Shown here piece by piece: positions 9,208-17,592 of a DNA stretch of 64,000 bases; positions within the stretch are counted from its first letter, which is position 1, and the number at the start of each line of letters is the position of its first letter. This DNA is from JAXGRD01 sp040766105 (GTDB lineage: Bacteria; Bacillota; Clostridia; Peptostreptococcales; Anaerovoracaceae), in assembly GCA_040766105.1 (NCBI GenBank), contig JAXGRD010000004.1, positions 62,001 to 126,000 on the forward strand, in the 5' to 3' direction. The notes under the pieces are model-generated. The model saw only the letters and a program-made list of their open reading frames with translations. It did not search any database and was not told where the DNA came from. Position numbers and translations under genes: made by a program.

Positions 9208-9798
9208 TTAATCCTCCACCTCTTCGTCCAGAACGTATCCGTTTTGAAGCAGGTCTTCTTCCTCCTCCTCATCCACTCTGGCTAAATCGGCAAAACTCAT
9301 TATGTAGTCTTCCAATTCATAGTCCAAGGATTCGGTGAAGTCATAGGAGTACTCTTCTTCTCCCAATTTTTCCAGTCGCACCAGAGTTAAGGCATCTCTC
9401 AAGGGAAGCACCTTATCCTCCCCGGTTTCCGTATTGGTACACTCCACTGCAGATTCAAAGGAGTACCAAACACGGAACTTGCTCACTTCCTCGGCAAAAT
9501 CCATGATTGTTTTCTCATCATCCCCGGATTTCAAAAGTCCCATGAGAGAAAGCTTGATATTTTCTACCAACAGATGAATATCCTGTACATCCTGCGGGAG
9601 GGTTTCCAACATATCATCGAAATATTGCTCGATAATATCGCTGACCACCACAGGATCCGTATCGGAAAAGAGCGCGGCTAAAACATCCGCTGATATCTCT
9701 TCATCGCTTTCCACCAGGTCAGCAAAATTTTCGTAGTATTCGAATTCCTCCGGCTCCTCTATGCCCAACATCTCCAGTAATTCCTGTAAATCCAACAA
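9208..9798 (-). CDS. strongly acidic protein of unknown function
   Basis: About 196 residues. I do not recognise it. It is dominated by Glu and Asp, with acidic patches at both ends (EEPEEFEYYENF and VDEEEEEDLLQNG), no Cys cluster, no signal peptide and no membrane span. It reads as a soluble, mostly helical protein. A GTG at 9804 would abut the AGGAGG ribosome site, so a TTG at 9798 or 9795 is a better start. Its place between murI and the YkvI-like gene is in the housekeeping operon. The coding assignment is secure because of tight spacing and consistent frame. Confidence 0.75.
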   Translation of the reverse strand: MLDLQELLEMLGIEEPEEFEYYENFADLVESDEEISADVLAALFSDTDPVVVSDIIEQYFDDMLETLPQDVQDIHLLVENIKLSLMGLLKSGDDEKTIMDFAEEVSKFRVWYSFESAVECTNTETGEDKVLPLRDALTLVRLEKLGEEEYSYDFTESLDYELEDYIMSFADLARVDEEEEEDLLQNGYVLDEEVED

Positions 9799-9817
9799 TC
9801 CCACCTCCTGCTTGCTA

Positions 9818-10633
9818 TTATACTTCTTCCACGTCCAAGTTCTTGAACTTAACCTTTACCTCTGTCTCATGAAAAATCCGATCAATCATTCCGGTAAAAT
9901 TATCGGAAAGATCGCTGGCATAAAACACATTCTCCCATTTCGACCCACTTGCAAGCATATCCTCTTTCGTCAATATCCCCTCCAAGCTGTCTACGATTTC
10001 CGCGGAAGGATCGATGATGTGCAGGTTGGGATACATTCGCTCGATATGATGGCGAATCAACGGGTAGTGGGTACAGCCCAGCACCAAAGTATCCAGTCGA
10101 TTCTCCAATATAAAATCACTCATGTAGTGGCGAATGGTCAAATCCATAATATCACTGTTAATAATGCCCTCTTCAATCAGGGGCACAAATGCCGGACAGG
10201 CCGTTTCGAATATCTTTAACTCCGAACTCATGGCCCCTATCATCTTCTTATAGGTATGGCTGGACACCGTAACCTTCGTACCGATGACGCCAATGCGATT
10301 CATTCCACCACAGATTTTTGCCACCTTTTGCGCAGCCGGTTCAATAATGCCCAAAACGGGGACTTGAGGATGTCTCTCGCGCAGTTCCGTAAGACATGTG
10401 GCACTCACCGTGTTGCATGCGATGACAATCATCTTCACATCCTGCTTCACCAAAAAGTCAGCAATCTGACCGGAAAAGGCTTTAATGGTGGAAACAGCCT
10501 TTGATCCGTAGGGGGTTCTGGCCGTGTCACCAAAGTATATGATTTTTTCTTCCGGCAGTCTCTTCATCAGATGAGGAATGCATGTCAACCCGCCAAGACC
10601 GGAGTCGAAAAAGCCGATAGGCCTATTATCCAT
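9818..10633 (-). CDS. murI: glutamate racemase
   Basis: 271 residues, normal for MurI. It makes D-glutamate for the second position of the peptidoglycan stem peptide. The N-terminus IGFFDSGLGGLTCIPHL carries the family DSG motif, and both catalytic cysteines are in place: IACNTVSATC near residue 73 and LGCTHYPLI near residue 184. A ribosome site AAAGGA precedes the ATG at 10633. It is the first gene of the minus-strand run and is divergent from pepF, sharing an upstream region of about 75 bases. Confidence 0.96.
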   Translation of the reverse strand: MDNRPIGFFDSGLGGLTCIPHLMKRLPEEKIIYFGDTARTPYGSKAVSTIKAFSGQIADFLVKQDVKMIVIACNTVSATCLTELRERHPQVPVLGIIEPAAQKVAKICGGMNRIGVIGTKVTVSSHTYKKMIGAMSSELKIFETACPAFVPLIEEGIINSDIMDLTIRHYMSDFILENRLDTLVLGCTHYPLIRHHIERMYPNLHIIDPSAEIVDSLEGILTKEDMLASGSKWENVFYASDLSDNFTGMIDRIFHETEVKVKFKNLDVEEV

Positions 10634-10655
10634 TGTGTAATCCTTTCCTTTTCCG

Positions 10656-10664
10656 TGGTATAAT
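10656..10664 (+). promoter_or_regulatory. extended -10 promoter element for pepF
   Basis: TGGTATAAT, a perfect TATAAT with the TG extension, sits 45 bases before the pepF start. No strong -35 is seen at 17 bases, which fits an extended -10 promoter. The reverse strand here also has TATTAT-like sequence that could serve murI, so this may be a compact divergent promoter region. Confidence 0.6.
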
Positions 10665-10708
10665 ATATTCTACATCATTCCAAAAGTAAAGTAAATATGG
10701 AGGCAATT

Positions 10709-12496
10709 ATGGCAAAAACTTTCAAGAACAGAAAAGATATAGATTCGCAATATAAGTGGACCATTGAGGACATGTATCCCGCTGAGGAGAAGTGGGAAGA
10801 AGACCTGAATCGGGCCATTTCTTTGGCTGAGGAATACGGGAAATATGAAGGTCGGCTCACAGAAAACAGTGAAACCTTTTTGGAATCCCTCAAGTTTCGA
10901 GATGAGCTGTGGCAAGTCCTGGAGAAGGTCTTTGTCTATGCCCGTATGAGAAGAGACGAGGATAACCGAGAAGAAAAATACCAAGCCATGTGCGACCAAG
11001 CCATGGCGGCAATGGCAAAGGTAAGTGCCTTGACCTCCTTTGTGACGCCGGAGATTTTGGAAGCGGGAGAAGAGAAAATCATGGGCTTTATTGACGAGAC
11101 GCCCCCCCTCTCCATCTATCGCTTTGCCATGGAAAACACACTTCGCCAAAAGGCACATATCTTGACAAAGGAAGAAGAGAACATTCTGGCACAGATGGGT
11201 GAGATTACCTCCGCCACCAATGATATCTTCACCATGCTCAACAATGCGGACCTGAAGTTCGGCACCATCAAAGGAGAAGATGGAGAGCAGGTGGAACTGA
11301 CCCATGGCAACTACATCACCTTTATGGAAAGCCAAAACCGGGATGTGCGAGAAGCAGCGTTTACTGCAATGTATCAGGCTTACCAAGAGCTCATCAATAC
11401 CATTGCCACCGCCTACAACTACAACACGAAGACCGACGTGGTCTCCGCTCGGATTAGAAAATATGATTCAGCCAGAAGCGCTGCCCTCTCCGGAGACAAT
11501 ATTCCCGGGGAAGTCTACGATAACCTGGTGAAAAACGTAAACGAGAACCTTCCTGCCCTTCACAAATACATGGAAATCCGAAAACGACTTCTGGGGGTAG
11601 ACCAACTGAAGATGCACGATGTCTACGTGCCGCTGATTGCCCTTCCCCAAAGGGATGTTCCCTATGAAGAGGGGCTGGAGATTATGAAAGAAGGACTGAC
11701 ACCTTTGGGAGAAGACTACATGTCTGCCCTATCCCAAGCTTTGCAGGACGGTTGGATTGACGTTTATGAGAACGAAGGAAAGACCAGCGGTGCCTACAGC
11801 TTTGGCAGCTACGACAGCAAGCCCTACGTTCTTCTCAACTACACGGACACCCTGAAAGATGTATTCACCGTTGCCCACGAAATGGGGCACTCCATGCATT
11901 CCTACTACACCAGGGCGTCCCAGCCCTTCCTTTACGGCGGACATTCCATCTTTACAGCTGAAGTGGCCTCCACCGTCAATGAGAATCTGTTGATGAAGCA
12001 CCTTCTCTCGGTTGAAAAGGACCCGGAGATGAAGAAGTATCTTCTCAATATGCACATTGAAAGCTTCCGCACCACCCTATTCCGTCAAACCATGTTTGCC
12101 GAGTTTGAGGACATGACCCACAAGGCAGTAGAGGAAGGCAACCCGCTGACAGCACAGTGGTTGTGCAGTGAATACGCAAAGCTCAACAAGCGATACTTTG
12201 GGGATGCCCTATCCGACGACCCCTATATTCAATACGAATGGTCCAGAATTCCCCACTTCTATAGAGCCTTCTACGTGTACAAATACGCGACAGGGTACTC
12301 TGCGGCAGCGGCAATCTCCGATATCATCTTGAAACAGGGACCTGATGACTATATTGACTTCCTAAAGACCGGCGAAAGCGGTTATCCCATCGACCTGCTG
12401 AAAATCGCAGGTGTGGATATGGGTACACCCGCTCCGGTGGAGGCAGCGATGAAAACCTTTGCAAAGCTGGTTGATGAATTGGATGAGTTGGTGTAG
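10709..12496 (+). CDS. pepF: oligoendopeptidase F (M3 family)
   Basis: About 595 residues. This cytoplasmic zinc peptidase cleaves short peptides. The M3 metal motif HEMGHSMHSYY is at about residues 391-401 and the downstream glutamate is in STVNENLLMKHLL. The N-terminal helical lobe is typical (KWTIEDMYPAEEKWEED). I chose ATG 10709 over 10697 because GGAGG at 10699-10703 has ideal spacing to the former and overlaps the latter. It is followed 9 bases later by nadK on the same strand. Confidence 0.96.
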   Translation: MAKTFKNRKDIDSQYKWTIEDMYPAEEKWEEDLNRAISLAEEYGKYEGRLTENSETFLESLKFRDELWQVLEKVFVYARMRRDEDNREEKYQAMCDQAMAAMAKVSALTSFVTPEILEAGEEKIMGFIDETPPLSIYRFAMENTLRQKAHILTKEEENILAQMGEITSATNDIFTMLNNADLKFGTIKGEDGEQVELTHGNYITFMESQNRDVREAAFTAMYQAYQELINTIATAYNYNTKTDVVSARIRKYDSARSAALSGDNIPGEVYDNLVKNVNENLPALHKYMEIRKRLLGVDQLKMHDVYVPLIALPQRDVPYEEGLEIMKEGLTPLGEDYMSALSQALQDGWIDVYENEGKTSGAYSFGSYDSKPYVLLNYTDTLKDVFTVAHEMGHSMHSYYTRASQPFLYGGHSIFTAEVASTVNENLLMKHLLSVEKDPEMKKYLLNMHIESFRTTLFRQTMFAEFEDMTHKAVEEGNPLTAQWLCSEYAKLNKRYFGDALSDDPYIQYEWSRIPHFYRAFYVYKYATGYSAAAAISDIILKQGPDDYIDFLKTGESGYPIDLLKIAGVDMGTPAPVEAAMKTFAKLVDELDELV

Positions 12497-12505
12497 TATT
12501 GAGCC

Positions 12506-13309
12506 ATGAATAAGAGAATCATCAGCATATATACCAATAATACGAAGGCGTCCAAGGATACCTATGGGTTGCTGAAGGACAAGCTGGAAAGCAACGGCTT
12601 TGAAGTGCGGGATGACTACCATGCATCGGTGGAGCTCCTAGTAACCATCGGCGGCGACGGCGCTACCTTACAGGCGATACAGAAGTACGACTTTCCTGAC
12701 GTGCCCATCATCGGCATCAACACCGGACATCTTGGGTTTTTCCAAGAAATATCGCCGGACCAGTTGGACGAGTTTATCCATAACTACAAGGCAAAGAAAT
12801 TTCAGCTCCAACCGACCACTGCCGTTCAGGCGACGGTCCGAACACCGCAGGGAGAATTTGTCCACAAGGGCTTCAACGAAGTGGTCCTTCGAGGGGGAAA
12901 TTCCTATACCGTTCACTTTGACATCTCCATTGGAGACAGTTTTATCGAACGGTTCAGCGGAGACGGCATCCTCATCGCTACCTCTGCAGGCAGTACCGCT
13001 TACAACTACTCCCTCGGCGGCTCCATCGTAGACCCCCGTTTGAAGTTGCTGCAAGTGACGCCCATTGCTCCTATGAATACCACGGCATACCGGTCCTTCA
13101 CTTCCAGTATACTGCTTCCACCGGATTTGACGCTCAATGTGGTTCCCGAAGAAGGAAGAGACAGCACCGTGTATATTTTATGCGATGGAATTGAAACCAA
13201 GTATGAAGATACAAAGCATATAAGAGTCGAGTTTTCCGACACGGTGGTCAATCTGCTGCGATTTGAAACCTACGATTTCTGGAACAAGGTTAAGACAAAG
13301 TTTTTATAA
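12506..13309 (+). CDS. nadK: NAD kinase
   Basis: 267 residues. It phosphorylates NAD to NADP. Signature motifs are present: GGDGATLQAIQ (the GGDG catalytic loop, near residues 51-54), NTGHLGFFQE and the glycine-rich GDGILIATSAGSTAYNYSLGG. It follows pepF by 9 bases without a strong ribosome site, suggesting cotranscription, and its TAA overlaps the ATG of the next gene by one base. Confidence 0.95.
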   Translation: MNKRIISIYTNNTKASKDTYGLLKDKLESNGFEVRDDYHASVELLVTIGGDGATLQAIQKYDFPDVPIIGINTGHLGFFQEISPDQLDEFIHNYKAKKFQLQPTTAVQATVRTPQGEFVHKGFNEVVLRGGNSYTVHFDISIGDSFIERFSGDGILIATSAGSTAYNYSLGGSIVDPRLKLLQVTPIAPMNTTAYRSFTSSILLPPDLTLNVVPEEGRDSTVYILCDGIETKYEDTKHIRVEFSDTVVNLLRFETYDFWNKVKTKFL

Positions 13310-14223
13310 TGACGGAATTTAAGCATATTGTGACAAAGGAAGATGTTGAAGAGAAGCTCCGCTGTTCGGGGCTTCTTCGTCGTCACTTCCGGTTCTCCGC
13401 TCGTCTGCGCACGAAGATTAAGAAAGAAAAAACCGCCTTTCTCAACGGGGTTCCCATTAACGGAAAGATGGTCCCTCGGGAAGGAGATGAGCTATTGGTC
13501 GTTCTCCCGGAAGAGAAAAGTTACTTTACTCCTGAACCCATCCCTATTTCCCCCGTTTTTGAAGACGATGATTTGTTGGTCATCAACAAGCAGCCGGGCA
13601 TCGTGGTTCATCCTACCCACAGCAGACCCACGCACACCATCGCCGGGGGCATTGCACAATACATGTTGGGTACCCATCAGGAGTTTAAAATCCGATTCAT
13701 TAACAGACTGGACATGGACACTTCCGGCCTCTTAGTTCTGGCCAAGAACTCCCATGCTCAGGATGACTATGTGAAACAACAACAGGCAGGCAAGGTAGAA
13801 AAACGGTATTTAGCCGTGGTTAAGGGGATTCCGGGACCCGTTGGTATGAAGGCTACTGTAGATGCACCCATAGGTAGACCGGACCCGGAGCACCCGAGAA
13901 GAGGTGTTATGGAGGATGGTCGACCCTGCGTGACCCACTATGAGGTATTGGAAGTCTTTCACCGGGGAACAAATGAATATGCCCTTCTGGACCTACTCTT
14001 GGAAACCGGCCGAACCCATCAAATTCGTGTGCACATGAACCATCTTGGTTACCCCATCGTAGGCGACTACCTCTATGGTGGCGAAGCCATTCACTTAATG
14101 GATCGCCAAGCACTTCACGCTTGCTTCTTATCCTTTGATCATCCCATTACAAAGGAGCGCCTCCGATTGGAAGCGCCCCTGCCTGATGATATGATCCGTC
14201 TTCTTGCTATCCTTCGCCGGTGA
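13309..14223 (+). CDS. RluA/RluD-family RNA pseudouridine synthase
   Basis: 304 residues. It isomerises uridine to pseudouridine in rRNA or tRNA. An N-terminal S4-like RNA-binding part (LLRRHFRFSARLRTKIKKEK) precedes the catalytic domain with the active-site motif NRLDMDTSGLLVLAK (catalytic Asp at about residue 140, Asn replacing the usual His before RLD) and a C-terminal LLLETGRTHQIRVH block. The ATG overlaps the nadK stop (TAATG). The exact target site is not predictable. Its stop lies one base from the stop of the convergent M28 gene. Confidence 0.92.
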   Translation: MTEFKHIVTKEDVEEKLRCSGLLRRHFRFSARLRTKIKKEKTAFLNGVPINGKMVPREGDELLVVLPEEKSYFTPEPIPISPVFEDDDLLVINKQPGIVVHPTHSRPTHTIAGGIAQYMLGTHQEFKIRFINRLDMDTSGLLVLAKNSHAQDDYVKQQQAGKVEKRYLAVVKGIPGPVGMKATVDAPIGRPDPEHPRRGVMEDGRPCVTHYEVLEVFHRGTNEYALLDLLLETGRTHQIRVHMNHLGYPIVGDYLYGGEAIHLMDRQALHACFLSFDHPITKERLRLEAPLPDDMIRLLAILRR

Positions 14224-14224
14224 T

Positions 14225-16414
14225 TTACAGCAACTTAACCAATTCCTTCATACTGTCAATTTCTCCGGCTATGGCAGCCTTCAAATCAACGTTGCAATGA
14301 TCCAGTGCCGTTTGATATGCGGCGATGGCACCGTCATAGTCGATTTGATCTTCCGTACCTGCATTGGCATGCTGTACCAACTGATAGGTGGTATCACCCA
14401 CATAAACCACAGGGATAAGTCGGTCTGTAGCCCAGAAGGAGAGTTCCTTGGGAAGAATCTCCGGATCGTACTTTGTCAAAGCTGCCTTTGCTGCACTCTC
14501 ACTGAAGATGTAGTAGTTGTAGTCCACCACACCGTTTAAGTTATATGCATTATCCAAAGCTCCCGATTCTTCATCTTCCGCATACAATTCCTTGTTCTTC
14601 AACCCTTCTATGGTTCCGTTTAGGGCAGCAATGTTCTTGTCGATACCTGCATGACGGATATTTACTCCCCAATCATCACAGTACATAAAGTTCTGTTGCA
14701 CAAAGAGGAATGCGGCAAGATTTTTCTTGTTTATTGCCTTTCCCTCATCTCTAATCTTCTGTATTTCCTCTTCAGAAGCTTCCTCCGCTACCGCCTTTTC
14801 ATAGCGCTCGTTGATATCTGCAATCTTAGCATTATTGGCCTCCGCTCCGGCTCTCAGCTCTTCTAGGGCCGCCTTATAACCTTCTGCATCCGCTCCGGCA
14901 GCTGCCGCACTGTCTTCATTGAGGGCTTCTTCCATGTCATCACAGATTCCCAGGAAGTTCAACTCCAATGCCGGCGTCTTATCCACATATATGGCCATAG
15001 CTCCGTAGAGGTTCAGATTGCTGCGAATCACTTCTTCGTCCCAAGTATCCTTGTTGTCTTCGGAAGTATGATACTTATCCTTCATAAACTCCTCTGCCTG
15101 GAAGGAGTTGACGAAATAGGGAACCCCTGCCCATCGGTAGGACACCCCGTCTTCCATGGTATCTGTATTGATGCTCTTGGCTTCCACAGAGGCAACCTTA
15201 CCCGTTGGATAAACCAAGCCGGAATCATTGACAAATCCCTCCGTAAAATATCTGAATTCCGGGACGTTAGCCACGGTCAACTTCTCCGATCCGTCATCAA
15301 ATGCAGGGAGTTCAAAATTGAACATAGCAATGGTTTTCCCGGCCCAATCCGGGTTGACTTCTGTGATGTTCCTCCAAGCTCCCGTCGTCCAGTCAAAGGG
15401 AGTATTGGAAGCACCCCACTCTTCTGCACCATGACAGACAAAGACAATGTCATTCTCCGGCACATATTCGGAATCCTTCATCGCCTTAGCCATAGCCAGC
15501 ACCACGCCGATAGCAGCGGAGTCATCTTGGAAACCATACCAATACTTGTCATAGTGAGCAGATACGATAATCTGCTGATCGGAACTCTTGCCTTTGATCT
15601 TCCCAATTACATTGTAAGTCGTACCGCCGCCCTTTTCCAATACGGCATCCACCTTAAGGGTGCCCATGTTGTTCTTATCCTTGAGGGCCGCTTGGATTTC
15701 CTTTGCCTCATTGGCGCTGATAGCTACCGTGGGAAGAAGATCGTCGCTGCAGATGTCCTGCACGTTGACCGTATCATCATTGGCTTCCCCATAACCGCCC
15801 ACAGAATAGGTTACCAGAGCTGCAGCTCCCTTTTCATGGGCTTGCAGGATATAACCGCTGATCCAAGATTCATCGGCTTGGTTAACCCCAACCAAAACGA
15901 TTTTACCTGCAACGTCTTTTCCTTCATAGTCCGCTTCAAAGCCGGTGCCACAGTCCACAATCTCCGCCGTAATACCGGCTTCATCGGTGCCGCTTGCTTG
16001 GTAGGAAGCGGGCATCAAGTCGATTTCCGTTCCTTCCACCGTTAGGCTGGAACTGTTGAATTGGAATTTGTCCACCTTTGCGGGACTCTTCTCCACCTCT
16101 TCCAATTCCAAGGCTTCCATTTCTCCCACTAGATAATCTGCCGCTGCATGCTCCGCATCGGAACCGGCCGTCCTCCAGCCCAGCTGGTTATCTTGATACT
16201 TTTCATCGTAGGACAATGTTTCCGCTATGCCGTAAGCGTAGTCCGTATCAATGTTTTGCAGATATGCTTCTACCTCCGGAGCCATGGACAGCTCTGAATC
16301 AACAGTGATTTTGTCTTCATCACCACCGTCTCCTCCTTTGCTACATCCTGCCAAGGTCATGCTAAAGAGGAATACCACAACCAACATACCAGCGAATAGT
16401 TTTCGTTTCATCAT
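14225..16414 (-). CDS. M28 family zinc aminopeptidase, secreted lipoprotein
   Basis: About 729 residues, long for the family. The start at ATG 16414 has AAAGGCGG upstream; an upstream extension is ignored. A lipoprotein signal peptide ends in the lipobox LAGC near residue 23, so it should be anchored outside the membrane. A PA-like insert (about residues 140-270) is followed by the M28 metal site: VSAHYDKYWYGFQDDSAAIG with HxD, and CHGAEEWGASNT with the catalytic Glu pair. The last 300 residues are helical and acidic and include a Glu/Ala-rich linker near PALELNFLGICDDMEEALNEDS. It probably releases amino acids from peptides outside the cell, which suits a peptide-fermenting anaerobe. Confidence 0.88.
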   Translation of the reverse strand: MMKRKLFAGMLVVVFLFSMTLAGCSKGGDGGDEDKITVDSELSMAPEVEAYLQNIDTDYAYGIAETLSYDEKYQDNQLGWRTAGSDAEHAAADYLVGEMEALELEEVEKSPAKVDKFQFNSSSLTVEGTEIDLMPASYQASGTDEAGITAEIVDCGTGFEADYEGKDVAGKIVLVGVNQADESWISGYILQAHEKGAAALVTYSVGGYGEANDDTVNVQDICSDDLLPTVAISANEAKEIQAALKDKNNMGTLKVDAVLEKGGGTTYNVIGKIKGKSSDQQIIVSAHYDKYWYGFQDDSAAIGVVLAMAKAMKDSEYVPENDIVFVCHGAEEWGASNTPFDWTTGAWRNITEVNPDWAGKTIAMFNFELPAFDDGSEKLTVANVPEFRYFTEGFVNDSGLVYPTGKVASVEAKSINTDTMEDGVSYRWAGVPYFVNSFQAEEFMKDKYHTSEDNKDTWDEEVIRSNLNLYGAMAIYVDKTPALELNFLGICDDMEEALNEDSAAAAGADAEGYKAALEELRAGAEANNAKIADINERYEKAVAEEASEEEIQKIRDEGKAINKKNLAAFLFVQQNFMYCDDWGVNIRHAGIDKNIAALNGTIEGLKNKELYAEDEESGALDNAYNLNGVVDYNYYIFSESAAKAALTKYDPEILPKELSFWATDRLIPVVYVGDTTYQLVQHANAGTEDQIDYDGAIAAYQTALDHCNVDLKAAIAGEIDSMKELVKLL

Positions 16415-16551
16415 CAACCGCCTTTCTGAAATAAAGTGATACAACCATATTAATGTGAGTCGATCTTCGATGCTATTTTCTTCTATGATACTGCTACTGC
16501 AATATATATTCCAGTACAAAATAAAAACTAATATGAAACAGTCCTTGTTTT

Positions 16552-16560
16552 TGATATACT
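16552..16560 (+). promoter_or_regulatory. extended -10 promoter for the 16580 gene
   Basis: TGATATACT: TG, one base, TATACT, ending 19 bases before the ATG at 16580, which also has a GGAGG ribosome site. No clear -35 was found. This is a pattern match only. Confidence 0.45.
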
Positions 16561-16579
16561 ATCCCCATGGAGGTTTACT

Positions 16580-17029
16580 ATGAGCAGAAATAAAGTTGTA
16601 CTACTGGTTGCCGCATTGCTGATGATTTACTTTACCCTACCAAATTCCGGAACTGCCGGTTTGGTGAAAGAGTATATGGTAACCATAACCCCCTATATCC
16701 TTATTTTCATCATCGTCTGGCTTCTCGTAACAATTAATTTGCTGAAGAAAGCCATGAAGAGATTATCCGGCGATATTACCGATCGCAACACTCTTGCCGT
16801 AGCAAAATTGCTCAGAATGACCTTTGATGTGAAGAGATTTATGGGCGAAGGAAACTTGATAGACCTATATAAACGGGTCAACTTCACGAAATATATATCC
16901 TTTGATAATAAAAAATTGTTCTACGAAGCGCTGAAACGAAAGCGCATCGATGCACCTCCTCCATCTATGGGGAAGAGTGCAGCAACCCCGTCCACCGGCA
17001 GAAGTAAGAACAAGAAAAAGAAAAAGTAA
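16580..17029 (+). CDS. small membrane protein of unknown function with lysine-rich tail
   Basis: 149 residues; not recognised. Two hydrophobic spans (about residues 6-22 and 37-55, with VTITPYILIFIIVWLLVTI) form a hairpin, followed by a basic cytoplasmic part and a tail ending in six consecutive lysine-rich residues. It has its own ribosome site (GGAGG) and an extended -10 promoter, and is followed by a strong hairpin terminator, so it is probably a single-gene unit. The very basic C-terminus could bind nucleic acid or acidic lipid; this is a guess. Confidence 0.7.
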   Translation: MSRNKVVLLVAALLMIYFTLPNSGTAGLVKEYMVTITPYILIFIIVWLLVTINLLKKAMKRLSGDITDRNTLAVAKLLRMTFDVKRFMGEGNLIDLYKRVNFTKYISFDNKKLFYEALKRKRIDAPPPSMGKSAATPSTGRSKNKKKKK

Positions 17030-17042
17030 ATGCACTTTTACC

Positions 17043-17087
17043 ATAAGAAACGTGCTCGACATAAGCAATGCCGAGCACGTTTCTTAT
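17043..17087. terminator. bidirectional hairpin terminator
   Basis: A perfect 16-base stem, ATAAGAAACGTGCTCG at 17043-17058 pairing with 17072-17087, with a 13-base loop. It sits between the converging 16580 gene and 17098 gene and can serve both; the T content after the stem is modest on either strand. Confidence 0.75.
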
Positions 17088-17097
17088 ATAGTTTTGT

Positions 17098-17592
17098 TTA
17101 AGAATCCAAAATGGATATTTCTCCTTCTATGGAGTCTACCATGAGGAAGTAGTCCATATCGTCTTTGTCCTTACAGTGAATAATGTAAAACTTCTTGTAA
17201 AACTGTTCCTCGGAAATAATTTCCATTCCGGGCACATGCATGAGTTTCGCCTTATTCAAATATAGTTTCAGAACAAAGTCATGACTCTTTTTATAGCACT
17301 CTTCCTTGGATATCCGGATATCCACAACATCCCTTTCGTCAACGTCTATTTCTTCATAGACCGGCTCACCTCTGACTTCAGCGGCTCTGCCGTCGGCCAT
17401 ATCGATAATACAGTCTGAAAGTTTGTTGAGCTTCGCCCATGTTTTTCCTCCTACCACCAATCTGTATCGTAAACGATAATAAGGATAGTAGATGGGTACC
17501 GTCTTGATGATATTGACGCGACGATCGGTATTGCGAACAATCCCCTCCGCTTCCTCTTCCGTATAGCAATTTTTTACGGTTAGAATTAGCAT
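17098..17592 (-). CDS. conserved-looking protein of unknown function
   Basis: 164 residues; not recognised. It is soluble, mixed alpha/beta, with a tyrosine-rich segment (TVPIYYPYYRLRYRLVVG at about residues 31-48) and no signal peptide, metal motif or membrane span. Its start overlaps the end of the sodium/solute symporter gene by 7 bases, and the small membrane gene lies ahead of that, so the three form one transcription unit ending at the 17043-17087 hairpin. A role linked to the symporter, for example in its regulation, is inferred from position only. Confidence 0.65.
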   Translation of the reverse strand: MLILTVKNCYTEEEAEGIVRNTDRRVNIIKTVPIYYPYYRLRYRLVVGGKTWAKLNKLSDCIIDMADGRAAEVRGEPVYEEIDVDERDVVDIRISKEECYKKSHDFVLKLYLNKAKLMHVPGMEIISEEQFYKKFYIIHCKDKDDMDYFLMVDSIEGEISILDS

